The notes: generated from the sequence alone by a model not told the origin. A DNA stretch of 64,000 nucleotides from Thinopyrum elongatum (GCA_011799875.1 CM022302.1:375490775-375554774); one strand, 5' to 3'; positions 1-11,219 are shown, counted from the first letter of the stretch. A program made the numbers and translations.

Positions 1-179
1 ACAGGGCTTGTGGGTCCCACGTGGGTCCCCCTCACTTATTCCAGCACCCATCCACTTCGTCTTCCTCCAGAAAAAATCCCACCATTGCTCAAACCCGTGT
101 TCTTGCTCATTTTGCTGCCATTTTCGATCTCCTTGCTCAGAACTCCATTTCTGAAACTATTTCGGGGGATTGTTCTTCG

Positions 180-400
180 GTATGTGACTCCTCCAATGGT
201 CCAATTAGTTTTTATTCTAGTGCTTTATATATTGCAATTTTTTTCTACTGTGGTGACCTTGTTCTTGAGCTTGCATGTCAAATTTATATGGTCCAAAGTA
301 GTTTTGTTGCATGATATAGCCTCTAGACACTTGTGGGAGTAGTTGCTATCAATTTTGTTGAGTTTTGTTCACCTTTATTTTGAGTCACTAAAAATTTCAG
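180..400 (+). other. Putative leader intron upstream of Athila ORF
   Basis: The sequence has a GT donor in the context ttcttcg/gtatgtgactcc and an AG acceptor in the context aaaaatttcag, 21 bases before the ORF start. The second Athila element has the same donor context and the same acceptor at 28253-28472, and the spans are almost identical (221 and 220 bp). Conservation of both edges suggests a real intron in the leader of the downstream ORF. This is inferred from sequence only. Confidence 0.45.
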
Positions 401-421
401 AAATTTTTCAGAGAAAGAAAA

Positions 422-1447
422 ATGTTGAGGAAAGTGTTCCAAGGTGGTTCCTCAAAGAAGAAATCTCCAAGGCTCTCGATACATGAGCCGGACCTTGAAC
501 CACCGAGGGAGGCTCAAGTGCAACCTTGCGAATGGCCGTCGGATCACTTCATGACTCATGCAGGTTTCAAGGAAGGATTTGATATGTATGTACACAACAT
601 CGGCCTGACAGACTTCGTGTCAGATAAGTGTTTACAGTTTTACAACCTCACCGATTCCTTTGTGCGGAGATTTAAGTATTCAGTCCATCGCAATACGCAT
701 TCTATTTTGTTTGATCTTTATGATAAATCATTTACCATGGACCTAGAAGATTTTAATGATGCATGCAAAATTCCACAATGGGGTACTTGTACTGAACCTC
801 GCAAAGCTGATTGCATTGGATTCCTTGCTAGCATTACCATAGGTGAAACCAGGACCATAACACAAGCCACTATAGGGAGCATTCACTTTCCTGCATTACA
901 TTACTTTGCTCTCTTTGTGGGTAGATGCATTAATGGTAAACATGATCATAGCCACCTCTGCGCCTCTGATTTGAGTGTCCTCAAGAGTGCTGTAATGAAT
1001 GATAAACAATTTAACTTGGGGGCTATCATTGCGCGTCGATTACATAACAATGCTAAAGATGGGGATTTCTTTGGTGGAATTTATGCCACCCGCTTAGCTA
1101 CTTATCTTGGTGTTCCCATAAGAGAAAATGATGCTCAGTTGCCACCTGCTTTCCTTGATTATAATGCTATGGTACGCTACCAGTTTCTTGAGAGGAACGA
1201 ACAGTCCCTCCTATACCGACTAATCTTTGACAGGGAGCGCGTCTTCCGTATTACGCTTCCTGCTCCTGCCTTCTTTGACTTTCAGGTAAAACGAAGATAC
1301 TTCATAACCAGAGAGGAGGCGGACGAGTATGAGAGAGCAGGGGAGGCCGCTCGCCTCCACGAGGCAGCCCTCCAAGCGGTAGCTGCCGCAGCTCAGTACA
1401 ACCCCAACTACAATTTTGGATATCCGCCAGGCCAGCCGTGGCCCTAG
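422..1447 (+). CDS. Athila-type additional ORF (ATHILA ORF-1-like), 341 aa
   Basis: This is an intact 341-residue ORF starting at ATG 422 and ending in TAG. It has a basic N-terminus rich in Lys and Ser, a PCEWP motif near residue 38, and a central region with HYFALFVGRC and later GAIIARRL and GGIYATRLA. The C-terminus is rich in Ala, Tyr and Pro. The same protein type is encoded at 28494-29537 (347 aa), which shares PCEWP, HYFALF, GAIIARRLH and GGIYATRLA. From memory the pattern resembles the ATHILA ORF-1 family found in plant Athila retrotransposons; I could not run a profile search. Its biochemical role is unknown. A conserved intron-like segment and, in the second element, an LTR-like region precede it, so it may be expressed from its own transcript. 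The reading frame is undamaged, unlike most coding DNA in this window. Confidence 0.7.
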   Translation: MLRKVFQGGSSKKKSPRLSIHEPDLEPPREAQVQPCEWPSDHFMTHAGFKEGFDMYVHNIGLTDFVSDKCLQFYNLTDSFVRRFKYSVHRNTHSILFDLYDKSFTMDLEDFNDACKIPQWGTCTEPRKADCIGFLASITIGETRTITQATIGSIHFPALHYFALFVGRCINGKHDHSHLCASDLSVLKSAVMNDKQFNLGAIIARRLHNNAKDGDFFGGIYATRLATYLGVPIRENDAQLPPAFLDYNAMVRYQFLERNEQSLLYRLIFDRERVFRITLPAPAFFDFQVKRRYFITREEADEYERAGEAARLHEAALQAVAAAAQYNPNYNFGYPPGQPWP

Positions 1448-3537
1448 ACCAACTTAGGCCAAAAGCCTAAGCTTGGGGGAGTACGTATTTCTCACCGACA
1501 TTACATTCATGTTCACACACTCATTTCAGTTGTCGGTGTTCATACTTTTTCAGTGTATTATCCATGTTAGTTTATTTTTCTTGGTTTCTTCTTGTGTGTT
1601 TGAAAAACTTTGAGAAAATCCAAAAAAATTAGTTCTCGCTTATTTTTAGTTTTTCTTTCTAATGTATTTAGTAGTAGTATTAAAAGAAAACCCAAAAGAT
1701 TTCTCGTTCTTCTTTTGCTTGTTGGGAGCTTTCCCGTGTAAATAGTTTTTCTCGTTTTCGATTTACTTTCTTCAGAAAAACAAAAAACTCCAAAAATATT
1801 TCAGTGTGTTTCTTTGAAATTCTTTTCCTTTTCTTTGGGTCGTAAGGAGAAGACCACGATGAAAATGTTGAGTGGCTCTCATATGCATTATTGTTGATCT
1901 AACAAAGAGCCCATATTACCTTGTCTTCTCCTTTGAATAAATGTTTGCAGATTCCAGCTTAGTCCAATGCATGTGCAATCTTATTATTATCGTTCAGTCG
2001 TGCAAGCGTAAGGCAATAATGACGATATTTGACGAAATGATTGAGATGGAGAAAAGCTGGTACGATTTCGACCTATTTTGTTTTTGTAAATATGATTAGC
2101 TCATCGTTCTTGATTCAGCCCATTATGAATGAGACATGTTTGCAATGACAATTAGAGATTATAGTTACTCATGCCATGCTTAATTAGCTAGGAGTGGATA
2201 ATGGTTTGTCTTGTGTGCCAACATGCAATTTAAAATGGTTATGATGTAGTATGATAGGATGGTATCCTCCCTTGAATGATTTAAGTGGCTTGACTTGGCA
2301 CATGCTCACGCATGTAGTTGAATCAAAAACAACATAGCCTCCATGATATTTATGTTCATGGTGATTTATATCCTACTCATACTTGCACTCAATGTTGATT
2401 AATCTCAATGCATGTTTATGACCGTTGTCGCTCTCTAGTTGGTCGCTCCTCAATCTTTTGCTAGCCTTCACTTGTACTAAGCGGGAATACTGCTTGTGCA
2501 TCCACTTCCTTAAACCCAAAGTTGTTCCATATGAGTCCACCATACCTACCTATATGCGGTATCTACCTGCCGTTCCAAGTAAATTTGCATGTGCCAAACT
2601 CTAAACCTTCAAATAATAATCTGTTTTGTATGCTCGAATCGCTCATGTACTGACTGGGGGCTGTCAGTATCTTCCATGCTAGGTGGGTTATTCTCACGAT
2701 GAGTGTTTATTCACTTGTCATTCACGAGAAAGTGGCTGGTAATCGGGATGCCCAGTTCCATGCTCGAAATGAAATCAAAATATAATAATAAAACAAAAAT
2801 CCCCCAGGACTGTTGTCGGTATGGACGGTACCCGTGGATTCGGCTAGCCGTGGAGTGTGATTGTTGGTGGAGGGGGAGTAAAAACTTTACCATTCTGTTT
2901 GGGAACCGCCTATAATGTATCTATCATGGAAGATAGCGAGATCTCTTGGTTGTTATGTTGACAATGAAAGCATACCGCTCAAAATTATATTTATCTCTGT
3001 TTTAAAAGCTCCGAGCTCTGGCACCTCTGCAAATCCCTGCTTCCCTCTGCGAAGGGCCTATCTGTTTACTTTTATTGCTGAGTCATCATCCTCTTATAAA
3101 AAGCACTAGCTAGGGAGCACCACTGTCATTTGTATGCTTTGTTATTAATTGATATTGAGTATGAGTGTGACTGGATCTCTTTTGCCATGAATTACAATGT
3201 CCAGTCAGTCCTTAATCTTCAAGGGTGCTTTGCATTTATGTTTTGCGGCCTCAGAAAGGGCTAGCGAGATACCATTTTGCCATATTATATCATGATTGTT
3301 TTGAAAAAAGTGTTGTCATTCGAGATTTATTATTATTGCTCGCTCGTTGATTATGCCATTGATATGAGTAAATATGAGACCTAAATGTTATTGTGAATAT
3401 GGTTAGTTCATAATCTTGGCTGAAAACCTGAACATTAGTTACACATATTTACAATAACAAGATCAAACAGAGTTTGTAAAAGTTTTTCTTTGTCACGTTC
3501 AGTTTGTCAACTGAATTGCTTGAGGACAAGCAATGGG
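1448..3537 (+). other. Non-coding internal region of Athila element 1
   Basis: About 2.1 kb between the ORF stop and the polypurine tract. It has no coding capacity that I trust. It is collinear with 29538-31619 of the second Athila element, including shared blocks such as aaggagaagaccacgatg, ctagccgtggagtgtg and cagaaagggctagcgagat. The conservation shows it is a normal part of the family, not unrelated sequence. Confidence 0.8.
1469..1481 (+). promoter_or_regulatory. Internal polypurine-tract-like motif
   Basis: The 13-mer aagcttgggggag occurs 22 bases after the ORF stop and again at 3540-3552, immediately before the 3' LTR, where it is the expected plus-strand primer. The second element repeats the arrangement (29536-29548 and about 31620). 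It may be a secondary polypurine tract; function is inferred. Confidence 0.4.
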
Positions 3538-3553
3538 TTAAGCTTGGGGGAGT
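3538..3553 (+). promoter_or_regulatory. Polypurine tract of Athila element 1
   Basis: The purine-rich stretch ttaagcttgggggagt directly abuts the LTR start TGATAC at 3554. This is the position and composition of the primer for plus-strand DNA synthesis in LTR retrotransposons. Confidence 0.75.
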
Positions 3554-4953
3554 TGATACTTCTCCATCATATCTACTTTTCCAAACTCTTTTACCCTTGT
3601 TTTGGAATCTAATTTGCATGATTTGAATGGAACTAACTCGGACTGACGCTGTTTTCAGCAGAATTGCCATGGTGTTATTTTTGTGCAGAAATCAAAGTTC
3701 TCGGATTGACCTGAAAATTTACGGGGAATTTTTGTGGAATATATAAAAATACCGGCGCAAGAATTAACTAGAGGGGGTCCACCCAGAGGCCACAAGCCTG
3801 GGGGGCGCGCCCCCCTGGGGCGCGCCTAGAGGGCTTGTGGGCCCCCTGGACCTCCTCTGACCTCAACTCCAACTCTATATAACCCTATTCGGGGAGAAAA
3901 AAATTAGACAGAAGGATTCATCACGTTTTACGATACGGAGCCGCCGCCACCTCCTGTTCTTCATCGGGAGGGCAGATCTGGAGTCTGTTCGGGGCTCCGG
4001 AGAGGGGGATTCGTCGCCATCATCATCACCAACCTTCCTCCATCACCAATTTCATGATGCTCACCGCCGGGAGTGAGTAATTCCATCGTAGGCTTGCTGG
4101 ACGGTGATGGGTTGGATGAGATTTATCATGTAATCGAGTTAGTTTTGTTAGGGTTTGGTCCCTAGTATCCACTATGTTCTGAGATTGATGTTGCTATGAC
4201 TTTGCTATGCTTAATGCTTGTCACTAGGGCCTGAGTGCCATGATTTCAGATCTGAACCTATTATGTTTTCATGAATATATTTGTGTTCTTGATCCCATCT
4301 TGCAAGTTGTAGACACCTATTACGAGTTATGATCCACATACCCCAAGGTGACAATAATTGGGATTCTTTCCGGTGATTACCGTAGTTTGAGGAGTTCATG
4401 TATTCACTAAGTGCTAATGCTTTGGTCCGGTTCTCTATTAAAAGGAGGCCTTAATATCCCTTAGTTTCCATTAGGACCCCGCTGCCACGGGAGGGTAGGA
4501 CAAAGGATGTCATGCAAGTTCTTTTCCATAAGCACGAATGACTATATAAGGAATACATGCCTATATTATATTGATGAATTGGAGCTAGTTCTGTGTCACC
4601 CTAGGTTATAACTGCTACATGATGAATATCATCCGACACAATTATCATTACCGATCCATTGCCTACGAGCTTTTCACATATTGATCTTTGCTAAGTTACT
4701 TTCGTTGCTACTGCTGTTACAATCACTACAAAACTGTTATTGTTACTTTTGCCACTGTTACCGTTACTTCCATACTACTTTGCTACTAAATACTTTGCTG
4801 TAGATATTAAGTCTTTCAGGTGTGTTTGAATTGACAACTCAGCTGCTAATACTCGCGAATATTCTTTGGCTCCCCTTGTGTCAAATCAATAAATTTGGGT
4901 TGAATACTCTACCCTCGAAAATTGTTGTGATCCCCTATACTTGTGGGTTATCA
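3554..4953 (+). repeat. 3' LTR of Athila element 1
   Basis: The repeat starts TGATACTTCTCC and ends GGGTTATCA (TG...CA), 1400 bp. It is recognisably the same LTR as 23409-24822: both share the opening block, ttgcatgatttgaatg, the tctgaacc/tgaggagttcatgtattcac region and the terminal block cccctatacttgtgggttatca. It contains a GC-rich palindrome around ggggggcgcgcccccc (about 3797-3812) and, downstream, a TATA-like ctatataacc near 3872, the expected LTR promoter layout. Confidence 0.85.
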
Positions 4954-4983
4954 CCCATCACTGGACGACTCCCGAGGCTCTGA

Positions 4984-6276
4984 CCATGGAATCAATGCGC
5001 TTGGCCACTTCAGCCAAGCGGGACCACCTCGAGCAGTTTCAGAAAGAGCTGGGTGACTGCGTGTGCCGTCAACCCAGTTCCAGTCGGCACAAGCGCCGGC
5101 TTTCCCTGAGTGACTAGCCTCGGAAGTATCAGGTCCTTAGTACTCCACTGCAAAATCTGGCGGTGGCTACTCGGATTGCTGATTCCATACAGCCCTCCGG
5201 CTCCACCGCTGGAGAGGGGATCCACCAGATCCAAGCGCTCCTGAAGATGGTGCTGTCGCAAAATGCAGCGGTGTCCACAATGCATCGATGCGAGTGAAGA
5301 CCATTCAGTCGGCCCACAGCCCACTCAGCTCTGGGAGGCGTCGGGCATCATCCTCCTCGAGGGATAATTATGAAGATCAAAGGCGTGATCGAATTGCGTC
5401 GCCCCGACAGCACAACGATTATGATCGTGCTCTGATGCCCCCACCGCGAGACGGCACATACGGGCGCTAGCCCTTCGACGTTAGGTAGACGCGTGGCGGC
5501 GATTGAAGACCGAGTCCTCCTCGTCATATGAGAGACGCCCAAGACCCATAGTTCAACGCAAGATCCGTTCGCTTAGAACCTGTTTGACAGGGGACGAGCT
5601 TTGAGGGAGGGCCTAGATGCCGATGCGCTGAGTGGTTCCGCACCCTCCGGTCCTGAGTGCTTCAGTCGGTACATTCGGGCTGCGGAGATTCCCAACAACT
5701 TCAGATTGGCCACGGGGATCAGCAAGTTTACCGTCGAGTCTAAGCCAGAAATCTGGTTGGAGGACTAGCGAGTGGCTGTTCAGATCGGTGGTGGCAACGA
5801 CAGTGTGGCCATGAAGCAATTGCCATTAATGCTCCAAGGCTCCACCCGTGCCTGGCTCACTCAGCTCCTGCCTGGTAGTATATTCTGCTGGGATGATCTG
5901 GCACGAGTGTTTGTCAAGACCTTTGAGGGCATGTACAAGCGGTCGGGTGGATCGGCCGAGTAACAACACTATGTACAGATCGAGGTAGAACGAGACTCTC
6001 TAGGAGTACCTTCAGCGGTGGACCACCCTGCACAATACGGTGGAGAATGTCACCGAGCATCAAGCGATCTACGCCTTCAAGGCTGGGGTCAGTTACCGAG
6101 AGCTAAAGCTGAAGATCGGCCATACTGAGATCCCGATCCTCAGTCGGGCTATGGAGATAGCCAATCGGTATGCCAACGGCAAAGAAGAAGACCGACTAAG
6201 AAGTGGCAAGAGCCGAGCAGGCGATGCTAATCAGTCGGATAACAACAAGGGCAAGAAACACAAGCGGAAAGCTTAA
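4984..6276 (+). pseudogene. Tat-lineage gag remnant
   Basis: Broken plus-strand gag. The best-preserved pieces are at 5772-5961 (a Retrotrans_gag-like stretch with STRAWLTQLLPGSI, then WDDLARVFVKTFEGMY) and 6040-6276 (AIYAFKAGVSYRELKLKIG, then a Lys-rich tail). The protein would form the virus-like particle shell. In-frame stops (for example near 5467, 5767 and 5961) and frame changes break it into at least four segments. Several stops sit where TGG, CAG or CGA would fit, consistent with C-to-T decay of methylated DNA. A degraded zinc-knuckle-like HTTRECRLLKQE follows near 6435-6475. Confidence 0.65.
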
Positions 6277-6539
6277 GCGGCTGGGAACGCTGAGGCTGCG
6301 GCTCTGGCCAGCCAAGGCAAAGGTCCTCCGAAGCAGAAGAAGGAGTGGAATGGGAAAAAGCAAGTCACATAGAAGAGTGACATCCTTGATCAGCCCAGCC
6401 AGATCCACACGAAGAAAGATGAGGAGGGCAATTTGATTTTGCCCAAACACACCACTCGGGAGTGCCGACTCTTGAAGCAAGAAATATGGAAGGATCCCTC
6501 CGGGACAAGGACGAGGACGATGACGACAATGGAGGCAAG

Positions 6540-7132
6540 GGTACTTCCAGGTATCCTAACGTCGAGAAAGTCCTGATGATCTTCGCCGACGTCGAGAGCA
6601 AGAGCTGCCTCAAGGTAATAAAGCGAGAGGTCAACATGGCAGTTCCGACTGTCACCAAATACCTCGATTGGGCCAAGACACCCGTCACGTTCGACCAGTC
6701 AGATCACCTAGCCCACATGCCGACCCCTGGGCGGCAGGCTCTAGTGGTTGACTCGGCTGTAGGCGGGGTCTGACTGCGCAAGGTCCTCATGGACGGCGGA
6801 AGCGGCCTAAACATCATTTACGCCTACACTCTGGAGGCAATGGGCATTCCGATGTCCCGACTCAGCAAGAGCAACATGCAGTTCCACGGAGTAATCCCTG
6901 GGAATAAGGCTAAGTCACTCGAGCAAATTGCCCTCGACGTCATATTCAGCGGAGAGATTAACTTCAGGAAGGAGCGACTGACTTTCAAAGTGGTAGACTT
7001 TCGGAGTGCTTACCACGCCATCCTGGGTAGGCCAGCCTACGCACGTTTCATGGCCCGACCATGTTATGTGTATCTTAAAATTAAGATGCCAGGGCCGAAT
7101 GGTGTGATCATATCACAGGCAATCGAAAGCTA
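6540..7132 (+). pseudogene. Tat-lineage aspartic protease remnant
   Basis: The segment contains the protease active-site-like MDGGSGLNIIY near 6789-6820, followed by the flap and the C-terminal motif AILGRPAYARFMA near 7015-7050, as in Gypsy retropepsins. It normally cleaves Gag-Pol. The upstream piece ends at an in-frame TGA near 6771 and the protease ends at a TAG at 7131, so the polyprotein is interrupted. The next pol segment starts a few codons later. Confidence 0.65.
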
Positions 7133-7139
7133 GCTGAGG

Positions 7140-8343
7140 AGTACCTCCAGAAGGGCTCCCAGATCGCTGATGATCAGATGGCGCTAGCCGAGTTGGATGA
7201 ATACAAGAAGGCAGTGGATTCGAGTGATTTGCCGAAGTCCAAGAAGCCGACTATGGAATTCGCTTTCCAGTTAGCCGGAGAGACGAAGCTAGTGCACATT
7301 CATCCCGAGGATCCGAATGCCGCCCCAACCAACATCTCCAACACCCTCGACAGCAAATAGGAAGGCGAGCTCATCCAGTTCCTCTGTGAGAACTGGGACA
7401 TCTTCACATGGAAGCCTTCTGACATGCCGGGTGTGCCCAGGGGACTAGCTGAGCATAGACTCCGTGTCGACCCGAAGATGAAGCCTGTCAAAGAGCACAT
7501 TCGATGCTCTTCTATAGAGAAGCGCAAGGCGATTGGCGCAGAGATAGCACGGCTCTTGGCCACCGAGTTCATCCGAGAGGTGTACCACTCCGAGTGGCTC
7601 GCCAACATTGTCATGGTGCCAAAGAAGAATAAGTCTCTCCGGATGTGCATCGACTTCAAGCACATCAATCAGGCCTATCCGAAAGATCATTTCCCTCCCA
7701 CCCCCCTCATAGATTAGATAGTAAATTCTACTGCCAGGTGCGAGCGGCTCTCGTTTCTGGACGCGTACTATGGGTACCACTAGATCCGAATGTATGGTCC
7801 AGATGAAATAAAAACAACGTTCATCACCTTATCCGGGTGTTTTTGCTATATCACTATGCCATTCGGATTGAAAAATGCTGGAGCTACATTCCACTGAATG
7901 ATTCAAAAATGCTTGCAAAAGCAAATCAGCCGAAATGTGGAGGCCTACATGGATGAAATCATGGTCAAGTCTAGGAAGGTTCCGACCTCCTGGTAGACCT
8001 CATCGAGACCTTCGCGAACTTGCACCTCTTTGGCATAAAACTCAATCTGACTAAATGTACCTTCGAGGTTCCGGCTGGCAAGTTACTCGGTTTCCTCATT
8101 TTCGAACATGTGAACGATGTGAACCCTGAGAAGATCGGAGCAATTGTCCGAATGAAACAACCAGAACGTCTTCATGATGTGCAGTGCCTCACGGGCTGTC
8201 TGGCAGCCTTGAGTAGGTTCATCTCACGACTCGGTGAAAAAGCCCTGTTGCTTTACCGACTGATGAAGAAGTGTGACAGGTTCAAGTGGACTCCCGAGGC
8301 GCATGCCATGTTTCAAGAACTCAAAGCCCTGCTCTCCACCTAG
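7140..8343 (+). pseudogene. Tat-lineage reverse transcriptase remnant
   Basis: Reading across stops gives recognisable RT blocks: VPKKNKSLRMCIDFKHINQ, then SFLDAYYGYH, MPFGLKNAGATFH and YMDEIMVKS. The catalytic box, normally Y-x-D-D, reads YMDE, so the second aspartate is replaced. The connection region with CLTGCLAALSRFISRLGEKA (8190-8250) follows. Stops occur near 7718, 7783, 7897 and 8341. The wording DAYYGYH and NAGATFH fits Tat better than chromoviruses. The enzyme would have copied element RNA into DNA; it is now inactive. Confidence 0.75.
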
Positions 8344-9244
8344 CCGGTGCTAGCTGCTCCAAATAGCAAAGAGCCCTTGCTCTTATACATCGTGGCTACG
8401 AGCCAAGTTGTTAGCACTGTGCTCACTATGGAGCGTGAGGAACAAGGCAAAGCCTTCAAGCTCCAGTGGCCAGTCTACTACATCTCAGAAGTTTTGACTC
8501 CCTCCAAGCAAAGGTACCCGCATTACCAGAAGTTGGTGTACGGGATTTATCTGACTGCAAAGAAGGTGGCACAACTTCCAAGAGTATTCGGTCATGGTGA
8601 TAAGTGATGCTCCTTTGTCCGAGATCATGAACAACAAAGACGCCACAGGCCGAGTGGCGAAGTGGGCCATCGAGCTCCTTCCTTTGGATATCAAGTTTGA
8701 AGCTAAGAAAGCCATCAAGTCGCAAGCCCTAGTTGATTTCCTCACCGAGTGGGTGGAGCAGGAGCAGCCTGTCCCGAGTCTCCCTGAGCACTGGACGATG
8801 TTCTTCGACGGCTCCTAGATGCTCCACGGCTTCGGAGCTGGAGTGGTCTTTGTGTCCCCCAAAGGTGACCGACTCAGTTATGTGCTTCAGATACACTTTG
8901 ACTCCTCCAACAATGAGGCCGAGTATGAAGCTCTCCCGTATGGGTTGCGTATGGCAATCTCTCTCGGAATTCGCCAACTGATGGTCTACGGTGACTCAGA
9001 TCTGGTGGTCAACCAAGTCATGAAGGAGCGAGATATCTGGAGTCCAGCGATGACAGGCTACTGCAACACCATCAGAAAGCTGGAGAAGAACTTTGAAGGA
9101 CTGGAACTCCATCATATTTCGCGGCTCAAGAACCAAGCAGCTGATGATTTGGCCAAGATAGGTTCCACTCGGAAGGAAGTCCCTAAAAATGTGTTCCTAG
9201 AGCACTTACACTCACCAAAGATCACGGAAGACCCTTTCGTGTAG
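8344..9244 (+). pseudogene. Tat-lineage RNase H and archaeal-type RNase H remnant
   Basis: The first part (8347-8800) is the ordinary RNase H/connection region, with YYISEVLTPSKQRYPHYQKL. The second (8797-9244) is an archaeal-type RNase H domain: WTMFFDGS, NEAEYEALPYG, YGDSDLVVNQV and NQAADDLAKI supply all four acidic catalytic positions (D, E, D, D). A TAG right after FFDGS (8818-8820) splits the second domain. The duplicate RNase H is the reason for assigning the element to the Tat lineage. Confidence 0.7.
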
Positions 9245-9789
9245 GAGCACCCGCAACCAGTCGATCCATCAAATCCAACTGAGGTAGACATCCCCACGGT
9301 GATCGACCTGGTCCAAGAGATTCTTGTTATCACTCCCAAGTGGACCGAACCATACATTGCTTACTTGCTCAGACAAGAACTCCTGGAGGATGAGGCTGAG
9401 GCCTGTCAGATCGTCCGCTGATCTAAAACCTTCACCGTCATGGGCAACTAACTTTACAAAAAGAGCACCTCTGGAGTCACTCAGCGTTGGATATCACCGG
9501 AGGAAGGACGGCAGATTCTGCAAGAAATTCATTCAGGAACTTGCGGGCACCACGCATCCTCTCAGACGTTGGTCGCCAAGGCATTCAGGACTGGTTTCTA
9601 CTGTCCCTACGCTAATGAAGCCACCCGAGACATAGTGGACCAGTGTGTCGGGTGCCAGTTCTATGTGAACCAGTCGCACAAGCCGGCGTCAGCACTGAAA
9701 ATGAGCCCCCTCACCTGGTTGTTCGCCGTTCGAGGACTTGACATGGTCGGCCCTCTCCGGACTGAGGCGAGTGGTTTTACACATCTGTT
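9245..9789 (+). pseudogene. Tat-lineage integrase N-terminus, cut by CACTA insertion
   Basis: The zinc-binding HHCC region is readable across frames: QEIHSGTCGHH near 9520-9550 and QCVGCQFYV near 9641-9667. It is followed by the first catalytic-core block RGLDMVGPL near 9731-9757. The coding sequence is interrupted at 9789 by the CACTA terminus starting at 9790. The rest of the integrase should lie beyond the right window edge, on the other side of C1. Confidence 0.7.
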
Positions 9790-10151
9790 CACTACCAAAA
9801 AAAGACATCCGTGACATTTTGGCTCGAATGAATTTTTTTCTGTCATGCTTATGACACTTCTATGGCGAGAATTCTGACAAAACCATGTATCATCATAGAT
9901 GTGGTGGGGTCCTACTTCTATGACAAAAAATCATGACAGAAAATGGGCTTTTTGTCCTGGGCGGGCCGGGGACGCACCTGCATGACATTCTTTGGGCCGT
10001 CCATGACAGAAAAAATCATGGTAGAAGTGAGGGCGAGGAAAATTTCGGGGAGTTCCCGGTTACGGTGGGTGGTCAGGTCTGAGCAATGCACGCGAGGTTT
10101 GGGCATTTCTCTCGTACATGTATGCGTGTGCGTGTGCGAGGCGTTGGGCTC
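9790..10151. repeat. Left terminal and subterminal region of CACTA C1
   Basis: It begins CACTACC plus an A-run, then gacatccgtgacattttgg. Subterminal motifs of the form ctatgaca, catgacag and catgacatt follow, spaced tens of bases apart. The same motif series occurs at 33053-33417 and, in inverted form, at the right end of C2, as expected for transposase-recognition ends. Confidence 0.75.
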
Positions 10152-10266
10152 TAACTGAACCCGAGCGATTGCACTAGCTACGTTACTGAACCCGAACGAT
10201 CGATCCCTTGGCTGTTAACTAAACCCGAGTGATTCCTTCGCTACTGCTGCTAACTGAAGCCAATCG
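10152..10266. repeat. gaacccgag subterminal repeats (C1)
   Basis: Four loosely spaced copies of an aactgaacccgagcgat-like unit (10154, about 10183, 10219, 10250). The C2 counterpart at 33416-33560 has five. No coding function is seen. Confidence 0.6.
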
Positions 10267-10267
10267 A

Positions 10268-10640
10268 ACCTGCTGCCTCTTGATGAACAGTGACCATTAT
10301 CGGGGGTTGGATGAACAGTTCCTGGTGGGGGTTGGATGAACAGGACCCCGTGGTAGTAGTAGGCCGTTACCGCTGGATGAACAGGACCCCGATCGAGGAG
10401 GCCACCACACCCGAGCCGGTTGGGGGTGGATGAACAGGATCCCGTGGTGGGCTGGTTGAACAGTAGCCAGTGGATGTCGGATGAACAGTAGCCCATGGAT
10501 GAACAGTAGCTGGTGGAGGCAGGAGGAAGACACGGTGGATGAACAGTAGCAGGTGAAGGCTGGAGGAAGCCGACGGTGGATGAACAGTATCCCGTGGAGG
10601 CTGGAGCGAGGCAGTAGACGGTGGATGAACAGTAGTCATG
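10268..10640. repeat. gatgaacag minisatellite (C1)
   Basis: Repeated units containing ggatgaacag followed by tagcc or gaccccgtgg. Spacing is irregular here; in C2 (33577-33870) several consecutive units are 25 bp apart. Absence of stops in some frames makes long spurious ORFs on the minus strand. Confidence 0.7.
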
Positions 10641-11219
10641 GAGTCCTATTTTGCAGTACGCCACACCCCTCCCGATCAACGGCACCCCGTTTCGACCGTA
10701 GGAGCTCGAACACAAGTCCGTTTCCTCCGTTTTGCGGTACGCCAGACCCTTCCCGATGAACAGGACCCCGTTTCGACCCTACGCGGTCGAACAGAAGGCC
10801 GTTTCCTCCATTCTGCGGTACGCTAGACCTTGTTTCGGCTGTTCCGTCCAAGCTGGCTCCCGATGAACACGACGCATTCCGTTGCCTCCCGATGAACATG
10901 ACGCAGTTTCTCCGTTCCGACCCAGCCGGTTGGCTACCGATGAACAGCGCGCCGTTGCTGTCGTCCGTTGCCTCTCCATGTACACATGCCTTGGCCGTAC
11001 ATATGCGCGAGTAGGCGTTCGAGACCCTGCCCGTATATACATACGTGGCCGTATTTTTTGGCATGTGGCTATATGTACGTGTACACGGTTTAGAAGGGAC
11101 TGCCTGAACTGCTATGTCGGGGGCTCTACTACTACACATGTCACTGCTTGCTCGGCCACGGTTCATCGTTGCAGAGAGACTGATCGACCAGTATGTACGT
11201 ACATGTTCGCGACCAGACA
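10641..11219. repeat. About 80-bp tandem units and unique spacer (C1)
   Basis: Three copies of a roughly 80-bp unit built on ttttgcggtacgcca...cccgatgaacagg...ccgtttcga (10650-10830). A spacer follows with tacgtgg/catgtggctatatgtacgtg and the block ggggctctactactacacatg. It is collinear with 33970-34560 in C2. I see no gene in it. Confidence 0.6.

Larger units (their letters stand above)
1..4953 (+). mobile_element. Athila-type Gypsy LTR retrotransposon no. 1, 3' part
   Basis: This is the right-hand part of an LTR retrotransposon cut by the window edge. It holds, in order, a leader region, one ORF (422-1447), about 2.1 kb of non-coding internal DNA, a polypurine tract and a complete 3' LTR (3554-4953). 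The whole arrangement recurs at 28.0-31.7 kb in a second element that also shows a 5' LTR, a tRNA-Asp primer site and a gag-protease ORF. That assigns this piece to the same Athila-like lineage. It lies against the decayed Tat element, and the five bases after its LTR are cccat. The matching target duplication would be left of the window. A Sabrina/WHAM-like family name is possible but not established. Confidence 0.85.
4954..9789 (+). mobile_element. Decayed Tat-lineage Gypsy retrotransposon (internal region)
   Basis: Plus-strand translation with many stops and frame changes gives gag, protease, RT, RNase H, an extra RNase H and the start of integrase, in Gypsy order. The second, archaeal-type RNase H between RNase H and integrase is characteristic of the Tat lineage (RIRE2/Grande type). 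Both LTRs are outside the visible piece: the left is hidden by Athila element 1, and the right lies beyond the CACTA insertion at 9790. It is the oldest layer of the nest, judged from its decay and from everything else being inserted into it. Confidence 0.8.
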
